From: Lantana camara
Lineage: Eukaryota; Streptophyta; Magnoliopsida; Lamiales; Verbenaceae
Assembly: GCA_037501455.1 (NCBI GenBank)
Contig: CM074856.1
Span: 100,471,001 to 100,535,000 of the forward strand
Length of the DNA stretch: 64,000 bases
Reading direction: 5' to 3'
Shown here: positions 1 to 11,379 of the stretch, one piece after another
How the letters are laid out: every line of letters begins with the position of its first letter
Position numbering within the stretch: position 1 is the first letter of the stretch
Made by a program: the position numbers and the translations under genes
Notes under the pieces: generated by a model
The model's input: only the letters and a program-made list of their open reading frames with translations
What the model was told of the DNA's origin: nothing
The model's database searches: none

Positions 1-490
1 TATGATCTTAAGTGAATTAAATGCACTCTTTATTTGTATCAAGCATGCCATCTATGTACAACAACTTTGTATGTTTATATGATCAAGTTGCTCTTACTTA
101 TACACTTTATAACTCGACATGTACTTGATGCTTAATTCTAATATTATAATTGAACCCTGTGACATTGGATGATTTAATATGCATTTTGTGAATACATTGA
201 CTTCCTAAATTGATCTTGCATCTTTGGATATGGAATTGCGTGTCGGTTGCTTGTAAATATGACCTTGTTGAGCATTGATATGCCTTGAATGACCATGACA
301 CCTTATCCAAGCACAACATGAACACTTATGCATAACCACGATCATGTTGAGCAACGCCGTGCGTCTTGTTTGGTTCATATAGAGTCTAAGTCTGGGCTTC
401 TGTATGTCTTGTCACAGAGTTTGGTGGTGCCTGTGGGCCCGAGGTTTAGAGTGTTTGGCCCTTCACACTCTCAGACTCTACTTTCACGAG

Positions 491-1373
491 GTGAGGTTTA
501 GGATTTTGTATAGTTATGCGACCTATGGCCTTTACATGCTGATTTCTACCCCTGCATGCGAGTATAACTTACAATAGTTATGTATGTATTGAATATGATA
601 TTTTTATGATCTTATGCTTGCACTTCTCCATGGGCGGGCTATCCCTGCAGCGTGGGAGTGTAAGTGTGTGAGTCCTGCGTGGGCGGGCTATCCCTGCAGC
701 GTAGGAATATATATAAAAACCAGTTTTTGAAGCATATGTAAGCTATTTTGGAAAAACAGTTGTGTTGTGATTATGTAGCGAGTTGGCCATGAAATATTGG
801 CATCTGTATGTATGTATGTATGTATGTGGATCCGAAGAGCTATGGGTAAGGAGTCCCCGGGACCGTTAGGGCCGTCGGGGATATACCTGTGCGTAGTTCC
901 ATTTGAGATATCTTCACGCGACCCGTGCTGTAGGGAAGGTGTGGTATCTTGAGCTTTCGGCTGAGGCTGGGGAGGACTCTTGTGGGTTCGCTACCCCTTG
1001 AGGGTATGTCTATTATGGATGGTTTGGGGACGGTACATCTCCTCCATCATTGGTGTGACGGTTGGATTGATTTTTGTATTTTATGTTTTGATATGTTCTG
1101 AGGAGTAAAGGTTGGAAGCTCGTACTCGCCGAGCATGTGATCTGTTCTGTCTGGGAATCATGAATCGAGATAGAGTTTCTGAAATGTTTTCTAAATCTTA
1201 TATAACTATCTTTTGGGTACTTTTGGAAATGTCTTTGGTATGCAACACCTATCTCCGGTTCATGAGTCCACCCTTCTGATATGTGCTATGCTCTATATAT
1301 ATATATAGTGGGTGTGCGTTAGCTCTCTCACTCAGTCAGTTGACTGACACGTCATTTTATCTTTTAGTTGCAG
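491..1373 (+). other. Intron-like segment in LTR D
   Basis: The donor is CGAG|GTGAGGTTTAGGA at 490/491. The acceptor is CTTTTAGTTGCAG|GTTTC at 1373/1374, followed by GAGCTAGGCGG. Position and flanks match the equivalent segments in LTRs A, B and C. Splicing is inferred from the sites and their conservation; no transcript is available here. Confidence 0.4.
805..827. repeat. (GTAT)n microsatellite in LTR D
   Basis: About five tandem TATG units. A shorter (TA)n run follows at 1292-1308. Confidence 0.9.
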
Positions 1374-1613
1374 GTTTCTTTTGGCTTGAGCTAGGCGGAT
1401 GTGAGTCTTCTGGGTCACACTTGTCGGTTTAGTTGGTGTTTAGATGCATTTGTCACATACTCTATTTATGTTATGTATTCTTATTTCGCTTTTGGAGATG
1501 TTTTATGCTCTACTTAGACTTAAACACGTGTGGGGTTAGTATGCTAGCATTTGGATGTAAGTAGCTATTTTGCTGATACTTGTATTGGTTTATTACGTTG
1601 CGATGATTTGTGA

Positions 1614-1702
1614 TTCGGGACTAGGTATCTATGCTAGTTGAACCCGTCAACTGTTATGTATGCTGATATTCGGGACTAGGTATCTATGCTAGTTGAACCC
1701 GT
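1614..1702 (+). repeat. Direct duplication of a conserved LTR motif
   Basis: TTCGGGACTAGGTATC...GAACCCGT occurs at 1614-1647 and again at 1669-1702, about 55 bp apart. Single minus-strand copies are present in every B LTR (4215-4249, for example). A diverged copy is also duplicated in LTR A (9355-9399 and 9414-9458). Confidence 0.85.
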
Positions 1703-1920
1703 CACTTATTTTGTACGTTGATTTAATTGCTTCTGCTATCTGATGATAATTGTTTAAATTGCTTCCGTGCTCTGAGTCTGTCGAGTTAGATCCGCCTAGC
1801 CTAGTGTGTGAGTTGGTCTCCCGTTCGCTTTGATTCGGATTCGGGCATGGACTATCCATTTCGTGACCGGGTCTGGGTCTTAGTGCGGGGGAAATGGCAT
1901 CCTCTGTTTGGGGTGTTACA

Positions 1921-2027
1921 TTAACCGCCTCAAGAGCAGCCTGAATATCCGGTCGAAGCCCCTGAACAAACTGCATAGCCTTATGGAAGTTATCACTCGC
2001 TATATTAGGTGCATAGCGAGACAACCT
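1921..2027 (-). pseudogene. Ty3/gypsy gag fragment
   Basis: A short minus-strand frame reads RLSRYAPNIASDNF, then HKAMQFVQGLRPDIQAALEAV. This matches the core of plant Ty3/gypsy gag (RLSRYAP... and F..GLRP.I are family signatures). Only about 35 residues remain, squeezed between the end of LTR D at 1920 and the start of element C at 2029. Both elements probably inserted into an older gypsy copy, of which this chip is what the window shows. Zinc knuckle, protease and pol are absent. It cannot be functional. Confidence 0.75.
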
Positions 2028-2028
2028 C

Positions 2029-3995
2029 TGTAGCACCCCGCACGTGAGGCACCACATCGCCCGCACTACGGTCCAACCCGAGTAACGAAATGGGGAGTCC
2101 GCACCCGGATCAAACCGTAGCGAACGGGAGACAAACAAAAACAAACACCTAAGCTAGGCGGAACGTAGACCCTGTCAAGCAAAATTAACCAACAAAGCAA
2201 ATAGCAGCGGAAGAAAAAATTCAACACATGCATTGGCCACGGGCCTGCAGAAATTACACACACGGTTCACATGCAGACTTGGGCGCCTCAGGCCTCTTTT
2301 AAGCGCATAACAAAACCAGGCAAAGGCAATTCAAATAAAAAAAGCACAAGCATACGTATATATATCTTACATCTTGATCCGAATTCAAATAAAGCAAATG
2401 CAAAGTAAACTAAACTAACTCAGACCGACAGACTCAAAAGACTTGACTCAACTCTGCCTAGCTCCAAACTCCAAAGCAGACCTGCACACTAAAAGATTGG
2501 GGAGGGAGAGGGACAGTCTACAACTTGACTGAGTGAGGGGGCTAACGCACACCAACACATATATACATATAGATCAAAGCACGTATCAAACAAAAAACTA
2601 TGAACCGGGAATAGGGTTTTACATACCAAAGCCATTTTCCAAAAGAACTCATACTTATACATATAATCAAAAACTCTTAAGTGTGAAAACTTGTAAGGAT
2701 TCATAGATTCAAAAACGCATATGGATTCATATAAAACTCAAAGGGATTCAAATAGATTCAGACTGATTCATAACTTATCGTAGAAATCTCATATTGAAAA
2801 CAAACTCTCCTAACAAAAGAATTCAAATACCCGGCGAGTACGGGTCTCCAACCTTACTCCTTAATGAAAAGACTCAAAAGATTCATAAGGAAGCATAAAC
2901 TCATAAATTCATAAGATTCATAGATTCTTATTCCCGTATTCCAACCTTCAACGGAAGTCTGCACACGGGTTATAGGCCCACATCGTGTAACTCAATATAC
3001 GTGGGGTAGAAATACCACAACGTACATTCTCCGACCTATGCCGAAGGCTCAAAGCACCACGCCTTCTCCATCTCCCTTAGAGTCGCGCGTAGGTACTTCA
3101 AAGGAGCATGTGCACAGGGGTGATAACCGGTAACCCCAACAGCCGCACCGGGTCTCCCTTACCCACACCTCTGGGCCCCAGGGATTCAAATAGATTCGAA
3201 TGGATTCAAAAGGATTCATATGAAGCATACCTAACTCGCAAACCAAGGAAACGTACGATCCATACATAAGACACATACCGTAAGAAACATACCTTACCGT
3301 GCAACTCGGCATATGCTATACACGTACCTCTCTGTGTCATCCTAATCCATAGCTAGCATGAAGATCCACGGTTTGGAGCATAGCCTCGTTGCAAAACCAT
3401 TTTTAAGCTTATATACGCCCATACGTATAATTTCAGAAGGATTCATATCAAATCGAATTAATAAGATTCATAACATATCATAAGACACATATTTAATATA
3501 CATATAGTATATATTCGTATGCGGGCTTGAAAACGAGCACATAGGGTTGTAGGTCGCATTAACTCAAAGAAACAAACCTAAACCTCGCCTTACACCGACA
3601 AGAACGGAAAACACAAGCCAAGAAGTCCTACTGGAACCCAAACAACTGATAGACACTCCTTGGAAAAACCCTGATTGACTGAACACACGGAACACAAGAC
3701 TCAGACTCAAATCACAACCACGAAGATGCACGACCATACCCACGAATACAAATGATGCAACATATAATTCACATTTATCCAAATTAAGTCATTCATATCA
3801 AATGACAATCATTTCACACATAAGAAGATGCATAACTTATAGAATTCATATCATCAGGTAGGAAATTATAAATCGAGACATAATAATTTAAATCCTATCA
3901 TGCTCCAAGTCTTGCGAGAATAAAACATCAAGTTCATATCAATTTATTAAAATTACATATTTATAGAACTTGCAACTTTCCCATCAATTAGAAGA
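2029..3995 (-). mobile_element. Element C, left LTR, first part
   Basis: It starts TGTAGCACCCC at 2029. The LTR runs to about 3990, where array B interrupts it, and resumes at 57110-58842; rejoined it is about 3.69 kb. The uninterrupted second copy (61387-63745) reads CAATTAGCATACTTAAC across the break. The element is on the minus strand because its PBS lies beside the right LTR (61367-61378). The segment contains the splice-acceptor side (2482), the core block (2829-2860) and a donor whose GT has become GC (3588). No coding sequence is recognisable. Confidence 0.85.
2482..3588 (-). other. Intron-like segment in left LTR of C (GC donor)
   Basis: On the minus strand the donor reads GTAAG|GCGAGGTTTAGG and the acceptor CTTTTAGTGTGCAG|GTCTGC. 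The right LTR has GTGAGG at the same place, so this copy probably lost its GT by a T-to-C change. GC-AG introns do occur in plants. Confidence 0.35.
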
Positions 3996-4658
3996 TGTAG
4001 AACCCTAGCGCAAGGTACCACATCCCCCGCACCGAGACCCGACCCGAATATGAAATGGACAATCCATACCCGAGCTAGATCACGGCGACCGGGGACATAC
4101 ACACTCGCTAAGCTAGGCGGGAACTAACTTTCGCAACCAAAGAGATAGTAAAACGAAAATATTACGAATGCGAAAGCAATGTACATACATATATAACAAG
4201 ATAAGCAAAGAGCAACGGGTTCAACTAGCATAGATACCTAATCCCGAAATTCAATAAAATCATAAAACATCAATTCCAGATTCTTTCTATTCCTGTAAGC
4301 TTATCCTGAATTCACGATAATAGTAATAATCAATACAAATTATACATTCTCCGTAACTTAAACAAATCATGATTCATTATGCACATGGACCGACTCTGAC
4401 CTAACCGAACGACAGAATAAACAAGACTTCCCTCCTAGCACTCCAAACCTGCAAGAACAATGAAAACAATCCGGGTTCAGTCTATACGAGACTGGTGGGT
4501 ATAAAATGAGGCATAACTAGCATACACAACAATATTTAACATTCACATGCAAGTTATAATCCCAAATGAGGTTTTTAGAGCATTTCCCAAGTGGGTAAAA
4601 TAAAGAAGTCATCAAAAGGGATTATAACGTTCATTTTCATTCTTTAGGTCTTTTATGG

Positions 4659-4690
4659 CCCGGCGAGTAGGCGTGCATTATCTCCAACCA
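4659..4690 (-). other. Conserved LTR core block (B form)
   Basis: On the minus strand this is GGTTGGAGATAATGCACG followed by CCTACTCGCCGGGCC. It is the B version of the block shared by LTRs A, C, D and F, and it lies inside the intron-like segment in each. Confidence 0.7.
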
Positions 4691-4713
4691 ACAGCTCGTG
4701 TAGTTCATTAAAC

Positions 4714-4736
4714 ATTCTTTCTTTCTTTCTTTCATT
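4714..4736. repeat. (CTTT)n microsatellite in B LTRs
   Basis: CTTTCTTTCTTTC-type run, repeated at the same position in LTR2 (about 24100), LTR3 (about 30645), LTR4 (about 37305) and LTR5 (about 54035), with small length differences. Confidence 0.85.
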
Positions 4737-7352
4737 TATGCATAACATTCTTTTGTACACATTCATGAATATTTATGCCTTCTTCCTCCGGGCGATCGGC
4801 CCGAACTATCCATTCATTGACCAAAAGGGGAACATGACTCCCCAGATGGCACTCAGCGTCCATTCCTGGCTAACTCCTAACAAGATCCGGTTACGCCGTT
4901 CATTGGTGGAACTAGTGTGAGGGATCACCGTCAGCCCGTGCCTCCTCGGGTCACCACTCACACCAAGTCCCTGGGCCCCATTCTGTGCATTCATTCATTC
5001 ATTCTCGCCAAAACATTTGGTAGGTTCATAAAAGAAGGGCTTTACTTTAAAATCATTTACTCTTAAAATGACTCTATATATATATACTAAATTTTGGCCG
5101 AAAACTTTACACATTGAAGGTATATAGGGTCACTTATCTAAATAGTAGCGAAACCCACCTGTTACACCTTACCAACAATACCAAAAGAAAGAAAGACTTG
5201 AGGTGTCCTGTGAACCCGACATCTCCGCCCTGGAGAAAACTATACAAGAAACGACATGGTGCATAGGTGAGACTCAAGACTCCAAAGGAACTATATAGAC
5301 GCAAGGCATGCAATGAACATGATATGAATAAATAAAAGATAATATTACATAATGGACACGTTCATGTGTATGATTAATATATTTAAATCATATAGACAAG
5401 CCATTCATTCGTTCAAGGAAGCGTTCATATTCATTCAAGTCATGAATTTCACATTTTATAGCAATCCAATTAAGAGTTACGTACTATGCATGCAAACCAA
5501 ACCTATCATCTAAATATTCATATTCAGCATACACATGCATACAATTCATCTCATTAATTAAAATTTCATATTAACTAAGTTCATATATTAAGTATGCATG
5601 GCTGTAGCTTAATTTCATGATCAAATCATCTTAGGTGCATTAACTACACGTATTAAACATGCAACAAGAACAAAAAGAACATGCATTGAAAGAAAGCAAA
5701 GAAAACCATGCACAAAACTCAACCTAGCTACTGCACAAAGAGGTACCCGGCCGGGCTAATTCATGAACAAAATCTCCCCGCCCGGGGATATGCATAACAG
5801 ATGAAACAAAGAGCAACAAACAAGCTTCATTCCCCTTGATCCAAATGTAAGAAAACACAGCAGCATATAGCAGACCATTAAGGCAATAAACGCAGCAGCA
5901 AAACGGCACAAAAGTTCCCACAAAACAGCTAAAAATGAACAGCAACTAAGCAAGGAATTAGCAGCAGCTGACAACAACAATTCATGGCCAAAACAGGGTA
6001 CGAACGGAAGGAAAACAGAGCATAAACTCACACACACAATCAACCATCAATCCAGCAACAACAAGGTGCAAAAAGACAGCAAATGACAGCAAGAAATCAG
6101 TCCCAAACGCAGCACCAGCAGTTCAACGTGAGGGAGGAAGATTCAGTTTCATTTTCATGCATTTCATGACAAGTTCATTAATGGTAACTCATTTAATAGC
6201 CAACTACCACAAAATACATGATCATAAATGAAGTAAGGGAGTTAAGATGATCACTTTCAAGCTTTAAAATCAACAAAAGCATCAAGGAATACATGAGATC
6301 AAGAATTTATGTTAAAACCTAACTATTCATTCATGCCTTCAAATCTCCATGGATATAAGCTGAAAATTGGGGATGCATAGCTTAAAATGACACATATTGA
6401 ATGTATATCACAACCCTAAACTCACCTTATTGATTGGATGGAAGATGGAAGAGATTTGAGCTTGAAATCTCCATGTAGGGCATGGTGACGGGATTTTCTG
6501 GAGAGCAGGGGCTTTAGGCTGATTTTTCCTTATGGGTGAGGGTTGGTTCGGTTGTGGGAGATAAGTATCAGATAGTGGGCTTAACTCGGGTTCCAATGCC
6601 TCCAACCATGGTTAATTTGGTCAAGGTTTGAGAAAGTTATGGCCATTTTAGTGAGCTGTGGCAGTTTTGACGAACGTAGCAATTTTCGGTTGAATTTCGG
6701 AGGTTCAAATAACTTTGGAAAAGTATGAGGCTAAGTTCATTAAACTCGAATTTTCTTTACAAGTTCAGCGAAGTTGACGAAACTCGAATCCGAGTTTCCT
6801 AGCTCAAGATATTACATACGGAACCAAGGGTGCGCTAATTGCTCGTTAGCCCCCCGACTTGGATTCCAAAATCAAAATAAATTCGAAACTCATGCAAATG
6901 AACCCGAAAATACAAAACAAACATATATTCACATTCAAGACACGTTTATCTTCGACATATTAAATTTGCACGAAATTTCGGTATCAAATCATATAAAAAC
7001 GAAGCACGTTTATATCACTCATGAGCAATGCATAACAAATTCATTATATTCATAAAATAAACAAAATTTTAAAGTCCCTTATAAAATGAAATTCAAGATA
7101 CACGAATTACATTTATACATTTAATAATAATTGTAAAAATTAATTTAATTTAAAGTCACAAGCACGTATTTAATATACTTTAAATTTAAAGTGCACAATT
7201 TAAATTGATTTTTAACACTAATAAAATTAAAATATAAATAGTTAGCATTTAATATATAAAATTAAATATATAAAACACGTATAAACAATTAATTCGCTCA
7301 ATTTGGTAAACACATACGTCATTTTAGAATACGGAAAAGTTGGGGCGTAACA

Positions 7353-7388
7353 ATCTCTCCCCTTTAAAAAGAATCCGTCCTCGGATTC
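7353..7388 (-). promoter_or_regulatory. Polypurine tract and adjacent hairpin, B internal 1
   Basis: On the minus strand GGGGAGAGAT abuts the LTR start, as expected of the plus-strand DNA primer. Next to it is a hairpin, GAATCC-gtcctc-GGATTC, at 7371-7388. Confidence 0.8.
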
Positions 7389-7410
7389 ACTACTCGACCG
7401 AACCAACAAT

Positions 7411-7570
7411 GAGAGATTCCCCATCTCTCGAAAGCAACAAGGAGAGAGCCCCATCTCTCGAGCAACAATGAGAGAAACCCGTCTCTCGCAAGCAAAGAGA
7501 GCACCCCGTCTGTCAAACAAAAATAAGAGAATCCCCGTCTCTTACAAACAACGAGAGCACCCCGTCTCTC
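7411..7570 (-). repeat. Array of six small hairpins, B internal 1
   Basis: Tandem units of about 28-32 bp, each with a 5-7-bp stem around an ACCCCG-like loop: GAGAGAT/ATCTCTC, GAGAGA/TCTCTC twice, GAGAG/CTGTC (one mismatch), AAGAGA/TCTCTT and GAGAG/CTCTC. The AAGAGA unit has changed on both arms. Confidence 0.8.
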
Positions 7571-9617
7571 AACCAAAAATAAAGCAAGGAAGTCTCCAAT
7601 ACTCCCGAGCAACACAACGCAAAACCATAATTAAAATCACGTAAGACACCCAAAGCAGGTAATAGATATCATCCACGTTGATCATCAATTACTCCAAGTA
7701 AGTTAACATGATATGGAATCAGAGCACATAGCAAAAAATTATTTGAATTAAATTCGCATGGATGTATGTATCATGGATGCTTCATATACCGTTCACCGTA
7801 GTTGCATAATTCAGAATGGTAAGTTTCGTTGTCCAAAGCGTGATCTGCCCCGAAAGTGAGTTCAGTGCTCGACTTGTCTTTAAGCTCTTCAGGGTACCCC
7901 AACAAAGCGATTGATAGATCCTCTAAGGATTTTATTCTTTATTCCCTTCTGACTTGTACTGCTTCCAATCTTCTTCGATCTTTCCTCATTTCCCATAATC
8001 TTCATTCGACCAACCAACTCTTTTTAATTAACCGAACTTGACCTCCCCGAATACCATTAAATCATCCGTCCCGAAATCAGATCCATAGTTATTTCCTTTA
8101 CCCATATTAAAACCTAACATACCATCGAAGATAGCTACCCTTGGTCCTTAAAAGTTCGTTCCCGACCTTATTATATATGTTATACAACTCTTCTTCTATC
8201 TTCCATTCGATTGACCCTTTTCACTCTCTTTAAACCTCTAACGTGAAATTTGGTATTCGGCTCCTACAATTCTCTAATTGGAGAAAGGATGTTCTTATTG
8301 ATTCTTGAAGTTTGATTTGAATCTTTCCAATGTTTATCCTTAACGGTTTGTCGCTTCGAGAATCTCTTTCCGAACCCATTGTACCAAGCTTTACTGACAG
8401 CATCCCTTTCTATGATAACTTGATTCGGTTCCCTCTTGACATCTCAGCTTGGGAGTCTCCTTAAACTCCTCCATAGCTCCTATATCTTCAAATCGACTTA
8501 CATACATAGAAAGATTCAACAAACTATCTTCTCTATTTCCCTTGAAAATCTTCAACCCGAATTTAGTGGCTTAGCTCTCATTTATGGTCAACCCGTAAAG
8601 TCGTCTTACTCATCTCCGCTTACCACCACAAAATTCCCGAATCTTCCCTAATTGTATTCCCGTTATCTCTATTAATTATTTCTTCGGCTATAACTTCTAG
8701 TTTCAAATTTGCCTCTTGGTTATGCTCTCCCCCTTAAATTTTTATCGTTACACTCTAAACTCCATCGATCCTTCTTTCATCGCAATCCTCTCATCTTCCT
8801 TTTCAATTCTCTTGGTAATCGAAACCCCCTTCTCTTTTCTTATTCGATCCCAACACCCCAAAACCACATCTAGTCTTACTTCCCTTCGGAGTTCCTTTCC
8901 ACCGACCTATCCCTTACCTGAAGTTCTTTATTTCCCGAAATCATCTTTCTTGTCATGTGCCATAACACTATTTCTTTTCCTCTTAACTCAGGTGTGGCCC
9001 AGTCGCAGAGATACTTGATAAGTGAGGTGAAAGAACTTCCTACGAAGTAAACACTAAAATGCATGTCGGGTAAAGATGTCAATGCATGTGTGACGCTTAC
9101 AGCATGCAAATATGTAACACATTAGATGTAGCACCCCAAGCGGTGGGGCACCACACCCCCGCACTATGACCCGACACGTGGTACGGAATGGAAAGTCTGC
9201 ACACGCACCAAGTCACAGCGAACGGGTGGCAAACGAAAAATCCAACCTAAGCTAGGCGGTACCTAACCCTGTACAAGTAAAATATGCAAAACCAGAAATG
9301 CAGAAGCGATGCAAAATATGAACCATCAAAACTTTAATCAACAAATATACTTAAACGGGTTCAACTAATCAAGTAATCCTGTCCTAACTTGTCCCGAATA
9401 ATCATACAACAAAACGGGTTCAACTAATTCCACGAACCTGTCCTAACCTGTCCCGAATTTCAAACATACAAATCATAAGTATCAACCTGCATAATATATA
9501 CATATATCATATACATAGCTTCCTATACAAAGCAAAACAAAGTACTTAACAAATCAAATAGACCGACACAGACTCGACAGACCCGACTCAAAGCCGCCTA
9601 GCTCGAACTCCAACAAC

Positions 9618-10630
9618 CTGCACTTACAACTAAAAACATAGGTGGGGCGAGGATCAGTCCACTGACTGAGTGAGGGGGGCTGAACTCACACACACTATAC
9701 ATAATATGGAGCAGAGCACGTATCAAAAGAAAGATTATGAACCGGGAGTAGGGTTTTGCATACCAAAACCATTTTTCAAATCAAACTTATACAATTTTCA
9801 AACCAAACTTATACATATCTTATCTTATCCAAACTATAACATACTGAGCTTAATCGTATCATATCAAAAGAGAAAGCTCCTATCCCGTTTCATAATCAAC
9901 ATAACATATCATATTCATATACCCGGCGAGTACGGGTCTCCCACCTTACTTCCATATCGAATCATACGTATCATATCAGAAACCAACAAATATCATAAAC
10001 AATCCAACCCCAACACCATGTAGTTCGGGGAGCAAACCCTGACTACTCATACAGATACAAACACACACAGGGTAGCTAACCCACACTGTGCCTTCCCCGG
10101 TTATCCACCGAGGGCTCAAGATACCACACCTTCCCAACCTCCATAGGTCGCACGTGAATATCTCAAATGAGAACGTGCACAGGGGTCATAACCGGCGACC
10201 CCGTGGTCGTCCCGGGTCTCCCTTACCCACGTCTCGGGGCCCAACATAACAGAACATAGCATATCAGATCATAACTCGCTACACACCAAACTTATCATAT
10301 CGTATCAAAATCATACTTACGTACCTTATCGGAGCATACCATACCTTACAACTTAGCATATGCTATAAACGTACCTCTCCGTGTCATCCTAATCCGCAAC
10401 TGGTATGAAAACACACGGTTTGGAGCATAGCCTTGTTGCAAAACATATCAAGCTTATATATGCTCGTACATATACAGTTCGAAAACCTTTAATCGTATCA
10501 CAAATTCATAAACATATCATATAAACACATATCTATTATATAAATATAATAGAATAATCGCATGCAGGCTTGAAAACGAGCACAGAGGGTTGTAGGTCGC
10601 TTTAACTAAACAGAAATCCTAAAACCTCAC
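9618..10630 (-). other. Intron-like segment in left LTR of A
   Basis: 1013 bp. On the minus strand the donor is GTGTAAG|GTGAGGTTTT and the acceptor TTTTAGTTGTAAGTGCAG|GT, followed by GGAG and GAGCTAGGCGG. Confidence 0.45.
9921..9953 (-). other. Conserved LTR core block (A form)
   Basis: On the minus strand GGAAGTAAGGTGGGAGAC is followed by CCGTACTCGCCGGGT. Further copies are at 16109-16141 (A), 2829-2860 and 62189-62220 (C), 1101-1133 (D, plus) and 23147-23180 (F, plus). Confidence 0.8.
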
Positions 10631-11379
10631 CTTACACCGACGAGAACGGAAAACACAAGCCAAGAAGTCCCACTGGAACCCAAACAGCTGACAGACACTC
10701 CCTGGAAAAACCCTGATCGACTGAACACACAGAACACAAGACTCAGACTCGAATCACAACCACAAGACGCGCGGCCATGCTCACGAATACACATGATGCA
10801 ACATATAATCCATATTTATTCAACCGAGTCATTCAGAGCATATTATAATTCATATTACATATCAAGAGATGCATAGCTTATAAATTCATAACATTTATTA
10901 CATAAAATAAATAAAGACATTAAGAATTCAATTCCTATCATGCACTAATTCTCGAAAGGATAAACGCAAAATGCATAACAATTTCACACGTAAATACATA
11001 TTAACATATTTCACAATATTCAACAATTAGCATACTTAAATAATTTATTCAAATCGATCATAAATCATACTTTGGTGATTTAATTATTATGAGTCTCATA
11101 ATAATACGAATAATTTAGATCCTTAAATTGCATTAATATCCCTTAAACAATAAATATTCTCAAGTAGATAGGCTTAAAACGAGGCAAATAAATTCCATAA
11201 ATCACGAATCGAACTTTCATACATCATAACATATTTCCAAGTATCATACAACTCATAATTTCAATTTACAATTCATACAAGATCGAAAATTCCAATTAAA
11301 ATAATTAACGAAAATAAATATAATAACTTTAAAAATTCATATAAAATCAACCGGACATCCGATTGATGAACAGGAAGTG

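Larger units (their letters stand above)
1..1920 (+). mobile_element. Partial LTR of plus-strand LARD-like element D
   Basis: The 3' part of a long LTR; its start lies outside the window. It ends in GGGGTGTTACA at 1920. The reverse complement of its last 130 bases matches the layout of the PBS-side ends of the A, B and C LTRs: a GCACTAAGACCC-like run, GAAATGG, then GCTAGGCGG. This places D in plus orientation, opposite to A, B and C. No PBS follows 1920, so this is either a 3' LTR or a solo LTR. It holds an intron-like segment (491-1373), the shared core block (1101-1133) and a duplicated 34-bp motif (1614-1702). I see no protein-coding sequence. Confidence 0.8.
4449..6425 (-). other. Intron-like segment in B LTR1
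   Basis: On the minus strand the donor is ATAAG|GTGAGTTTAGGG, close to the plant consensus, and the acceptor is TTGTTCTTGCAG|GTTTGG. Upstream of the donor, an open frame (6605 to 6408, minus) starts MEALEPELSPLSDTYLPQPN and crosses the donor. It recurs in most B LTRs. It resembles no family I know and may be chance. Confidence 0.45.
3996..7352 (-). mobile_element. B array LTR1
   Basis: 3357 bp, the shortest of the five LTRs. It starts TGTAGAACCC and ends GGGGCGTAACA. It lacks about 440 bp present in LTRs 3-5, lost near 5465 where GCAAT joins CCAATTAAGAG. Donor (6425) and acceptor (4449) signals are intact. A 60-codon plus-strand frame at 4738-4920 recurs in the other copies only because the DNA is repeated; it runs antisense to the element. 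Confidence 0.9.
7353..9126 (-). mobile_element. B internal domain 1, first part (3' end of element)
   Basis: Noncoding internal sequence between LTR1 and element A. It holds the polypurine tract, the hairpin array (7411-7570) and the motif ACCGTTCACCGTAG near 7790-7803. Several 60-100-codon plus-strand frames recur in the other B internals, but they run antisense and carry no known domain. I find no gag, integrase or reverse transcriptase motif on either strand. 9122-9126 (TTAGA) is the left target duplication of element A. Confidence 0.85.

Noticed and set aside
4738..4920. Small secreted-like protein (MHNILLYTFMNIYAFFLRAI) in every B LTR
   Set aside because: Antisense to the LTR, with start and length shifting between copies. 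A hydrophobic start from AT-rich DNA is common by chance.
7856..9018. Plus-strand frames of 60-100 codons recurring in all four B internals
   Set aside because: Recurrence is explained by the array. They run antisense to the element, differ by stops between copies and match no known family.
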